A stretch of 11,820 nt of DNA from Hemicentrotus pulcherrimus (lineage: Eukaryota; Echinodermata; Echinoidea; Camarodonta; Strongylocentrotidae): assembly GCA_003118195.1 (NCBI GenBank), contig BEXV01002342.1, positions 57,304-69,123 on the forward strand. Reading direction: 5' to 3'. The translations under genes were made by a program, and so were the position numbers. The first letter of the stretch is position 1. Each line of letters opens with the position of its first letter. The notes beneath the pieces were generated by a model that was given only the letters and a program-made list of their open reading frames with translations, had not been told where the DNA came from and did not search any database. Below, piece by piece: positions 1 through 11,820 of the stretch.

Positions 1-240
1 GGGGGGGGGGCCAAATTTGAAATTATGCGAGCCAAATATTGGTAGGTAATGGTGACCAGCAGTGGCGCAATGGGCAAAAACGTTTGGGGGACGGGGCAGA
101 CAAAAAAAATCTGCATCGCCCCACTCTTACAGGCAGGCCCGGCTGAACGTTCTTCAAAGTGGGTAGGGGAGGCCAAAGTATTTACGATCAGGTAGAGCGT
201 AGCATAAATTGGTGGGGTCTTTGGGCAAACCCCCAGCGGG
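1..240. repeat. unclassified repeat-like DNA at window start
   Basis: No exon is visible. The window opens with ten G residues. A stem of GGGGCAGA and TCTGC..GCCCC surrounds an A-rich loop at about 94-121. G-rich blocks (GGTAGGGGAGGCC, GGTGGGGTCTTTGGGC) resemble the G-rich units of the array that follows, so this may be its 5' flank or part of the same repetitive element. I cannot name a family. Confidence 0.35.
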
Positions 241-855
241 GGTCAAGGGGCGGAGCCCCCGGAAGCACAGGGGGTATGGGCATTTAATTTCGGACAGATG
301 AGCATATTTGATACCTTAATCATGACACTGTCATGTCACTAATTGGCATGTGGTCAAGGGAGCTGATCCCCCAGAAGCTCAGATTTGAGGCATTTTATAA
401 TGGTCAGATAAGCATTCAGGGGCCCGTCTTAGGCCCCCTGCTGGGGTCCAGGCGGCAGAGCCCCCGGAAGCTCAGTGGTTTAAGGCACTTAATTATTGTC
501 AGATGAGCATATTGTTTTGATACCTTATTAATTTTGTGAGACTGGCAGGACACTCATTATTGGCATGAGGTCCAGGGGGCAGAGCCTCCAGAAGCTCAGG
601 GGTTTTAGGCATTAAATTATGGTCAGATAAACATTTTGTTTTGATACCTTATTCGTGACACTGTCAGGACACTAATTGGTGTGCGGGCCATGGGGCAGAG
701 CCCCTATAAGATAAAGGGTTTAAGGCAATAACTTACCATCAGATAAACATCCAGCGGCCTTCTTTAGAGCCCTAGGAGGAAGTAAAGGGGTTTTAGGCAT
801 TTAATTCACGGTCAGATGAGCATATTTTGATATCTCATTATTTTGTGACACTCGC
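241..855 (+). repeat. tandem array of ~95-125 bp units in long and short forms
   Basis: Six units start at about 241, 352, 445, 569, 685 and 781. Each begins with a GGTCCAGGGGGCAGAGCCCC-like G-rich hairpin, followed by GAAGCTCAG, TTTAAGGCA-TTTAAT and GGTCAGATGAGCAT. Long units go on to TTTTGATACCTTATT, a TGTGACACTGTCAGGACAC stretch and AATTGGCATG. Short units (352 and 685) instead end in a GGGGCCC-type block. The order is long, short, long, long, short, long. The last unit is truncated. No coding potential is seen. Confidence 0.75.
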
Positions 856-1048
856 GGTTCTTTCTTACCTTCCCTCTTTCTTTCTATTTCTCTTTAATAC
901 ATTGNCAAGAGAAAATCTTTCCATCCATATGTAATTTGTTCTAATTATCAGTTTTTAGTAAACTTTCTTTGTGTAGCTCCTTTAACATTGTAAAACGATG
1001 CCTTTAAGAAAGATGATGATGATTGAAGGACTGTTTAAAATTGACCAG
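856..1048. other. AT-rich, presumed intron sequence; no gene seen
   Basis: A CT-rich run at about 860-895 is followed by AT-rich sequence with one undetermined base (n) at 905. No exon for the part of DHX16 before motif II is recognisable, so this is presumed intron upstream of the DEAH exon copies. Confidence 0.5.
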
Positions 1049-1135
1049 GGTACTTATTGTTGATGAAGCTCATGAGATTACCCTGCATGTCGACATTATC
1101 TTTGGTCTGGTCAAAGAAATTGCAAGATTTAGACC
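1049..1135 (+). pseudogene. broken copy 1 of the DEAH exon (exon A)
   Basis: A CAG acceptor-like site at 1046-1048 is followed by a frame reading [20 protein letters not shown] and VKEIARFRP. It matches exon A up to the RFRP codons and then changes to unrelated AT-rich sequence. The conserved ERT after DEAH is EIT here, and motif III (SAT) and the exon A donor are absent. The frame stays open to a stop at 1248-1250, but without a donor it cannot join to exon B. Judged a decayed partial exon duplication. Confidence 0.85.
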
Positions 1136-1235
1136 ACATCAATTTTACCAGTTTGTTAAAAATATTAACTTAGTCCCATATATATATATGTATTTCAGTG
1201 ATAGTGATTCAAACCCTGTTTTATATATTGATCAG

Positions 1236-1335
1236 AGTACTGATTGTTGATGAAGCTCATGAGAGGACCCTCCATTACCCTCCATTATCTATGATCTATG
1301 ATCTGGTCAAAGAAATTGCTAGATTTAAACCACAT
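1236..1335 (+). pseudogene. broken copy 2 of the DEAH exon (exon A)
   Basis: A TTGATCAG acceptor-like site ends at 1235. The frame reads [13 protein letters not shown], then is disturbed by small internal duplications (CTCCATTAC/CTCCATTAT and ATGATCT twice) before recovering as [11 protein letters not shown]. It ends like copy 1, with the same ACATCAAT..TACCA..GTTTGTTAAAA tail. Copies 1 and 2 therefore share a truncation point and are closer to each other than to exon A. Confidence 0.85.
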
Positions 1336-1368
1336 CAATCCTACCATGCAGTTTGTTAAAAGTATTCA

Positions 1369-10638
<9,270 letters not shown>

Positions 10639-11820
10639 TCAGAGTTACAGAAGACTGGTATCATTGGTGGACCAGTTATGGGGGAAGAGTGCCGGCCATC
10701 ATCTGGTATTGTTGAGATGGGACTCACTTAGAACAAACTAGAGGACAAACTTGTCCCACAGAATGTGCCTTTCTCTTGTCTCTCTTTGAGTCAAGCATCG
10801 TCTGAGGATCAATTGTGTATTTGTGGGGTACCTGCCATCACTCATTATGGATCCGATAGACCTCGCTTAGACCAAGCAAAAGATTATCTCTTACTTCAGA
10901 TATAGAGAATATACATCTTTGTATCATCTCTTTCTGTCCGTCAAGCATCTTTTGAAAATCAATTATGATAGATGAGTGCCTGGCATCACACAATAGGGAT
11001 GCATTAGACCTCACTAAAAACAAGGACATCTCTTCTTGCAGATCTGGAGATAATTTGTCTCTGTATTGTCTCTATACTGTCGTGCATGATCTTCGGATCA
11101 ATTATGAGTAACTAGTGCTGGCCATCCTGTGGAAGAAATGAGCTAAACATCACTTAAAACAAGCAGAATAACATCTTTGATTCCAGATAAGGAGAGCATG
11201 TGGCGCTCCCTTAGGTCTTGCCATTGAGCATCTTCTGATGATCTATTGTGAGTAATGAGTTCTGGCCCTCAACTTAGGCTGGACTTCCCTTTAGAACAAA
11301 CAGCGGGACATCTGCTATTCCAAAATCTGGAGAGAATACGCCTTTGTCCTGACGTATGAGGATCCTTACGAGCGATGTGTGCTGCTCCTCAATTGGTAGG
11401 AATGTACCAGATTTGACCCTAGAACAGGTTTCCCCTTCTGGTAAGACTAACTTTGTGAAGGATTGTCAAAGCAGTTTCACATTGTATCGAAGGTGATAGG
11501 CTGCTGATAGTTGCCTAGGTGACAGGAAGCTCATTTAAGGTGCATTCCTGCAGCTGGCCATCACTTATTAAGGATGTACTAGTCCTGTTTTAAAACAAAT
11601 AGCAGGATAATTCTTCCATTTCTGTACAGACCATTTTTGTTTTTAAGAATGGTAAAGAATATGCCAGGAATGGTTGCCATGGTAATCTGAAGCTGATCTA
11701 CGGTGTGTATCTCCATTTGATAGGGATGCACTGAAACCTTTTCCACCAAGGAATTATTCTGAGTTCTAGAATGACTAGTGTTTACGTGATGAATAATAGT
11801 CGGTACAGAAGATACATGTG
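10639..11820 (+). other. presumed 3' UTR and downstream DNA; no AATAAA seen
   Basis: This region follows the DHX16 stop. I see no AATAAA or ATTAAA to the window end, so the poly(A) site cannot be placed. It may use a variant signal or lie outside the window. No other gene is recognised; an open frame on the reverse strand at 10838-11029 crosses the tandem repeat and is not called. Confidence 0.55.
10650..11765 (+). repeat. degenerate ~130-160 bp tandem array after the stop codon
   Basis: About eight units can be aligned by eye on a GCCATC-like anchor at 10695, 10834, 10982, 11121, 11265, 11394, 11557 and about 11712. Shared blocks are AGCATCTTCTGAGGATCAAT, ATGAGTAATGAGTGCTGGCC, AGGGATGCA(C/T)TAGACCT, CACTTAGAACAAAC, GGACATCTCTTCT and CAGATCTGGAGAGAATA, followed by TTTGTCTTGTCTC. 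Units 1-4 are clearest; units 5, 6 and 8 are decayed. The array begins within about 15 bases of the stop, so at least some of it should be in the 3' UTR. Confidence 0.8.

Noticed and set aside
1..10. Run of ten G as a biological feature
   Set aside because: At the window edge, so it cannot be told from a longer repeat or an assembly edge; one undetermined base at 905 shows the assembly is imperfect.

Overview
This is a stretch of animal nuclear DNA, not microbial. It has one spliced gene on the + strand, broken by AT-rich introns with GT-AG borders and filled with short palindromic transposons, microsatellites and degenerate tandem repeats. The repeat style (TA- and TTAA-flanked MITEs, SINE-like fragments, G-rich tandem units) suggests a marine invertebrate. 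A sea urchin or another echinoderm is my best guess, but that is inference and no species is proven.

The gene is the 3' half of DHX16 (yeast Prp2), the DEAH-box ATPase that remodels the activated spliceosome just before the first splicing step. Ten exons (called A to J here) join in frame to give 525 residues, running from motif II (DEAH) through the second RecA domain, winged helix, ratchet and OB fold to the stop codon at 10636-10638. The exons carrying the N-terminus and motif I are upstream of the window.

Layout: 1-860 is repeat DNA dominated by a tandem array of about 95-125 bp units. From 1049 to 1665 the DEAH exon is present three times, and only the third copy (exon A) is complete. 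Exons B to J follow, each separated by introns. The introns hold four copies or fragments of a CAGTCAAACC-type MITE, two copies of a TTAA-flanked MITE in opposite orientation on either side of exons D-E, a 386 bp element with 25 bp perfect terminal inverted repeats, two SINE-like fragments, and two further broken exon copies downstream of exons F and G. Exon H sits between an ATC-type microsatellite and its reverse complement. After the stop codon a degenerate tandem array of about 140-150 bp units runs almost to the window end.

I found no undescribed multi-gene system; there is a single conserved gene. What is unusual is how it is decorated. Three separate exons have been partly duplicated in tandem together with a splice site. 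One transposon sits at the edge of a 5' splice site. Two sets of complementary repeats flank exons in a way that could fold the pre-mRNA. All boundaries and counts below were made by eye.
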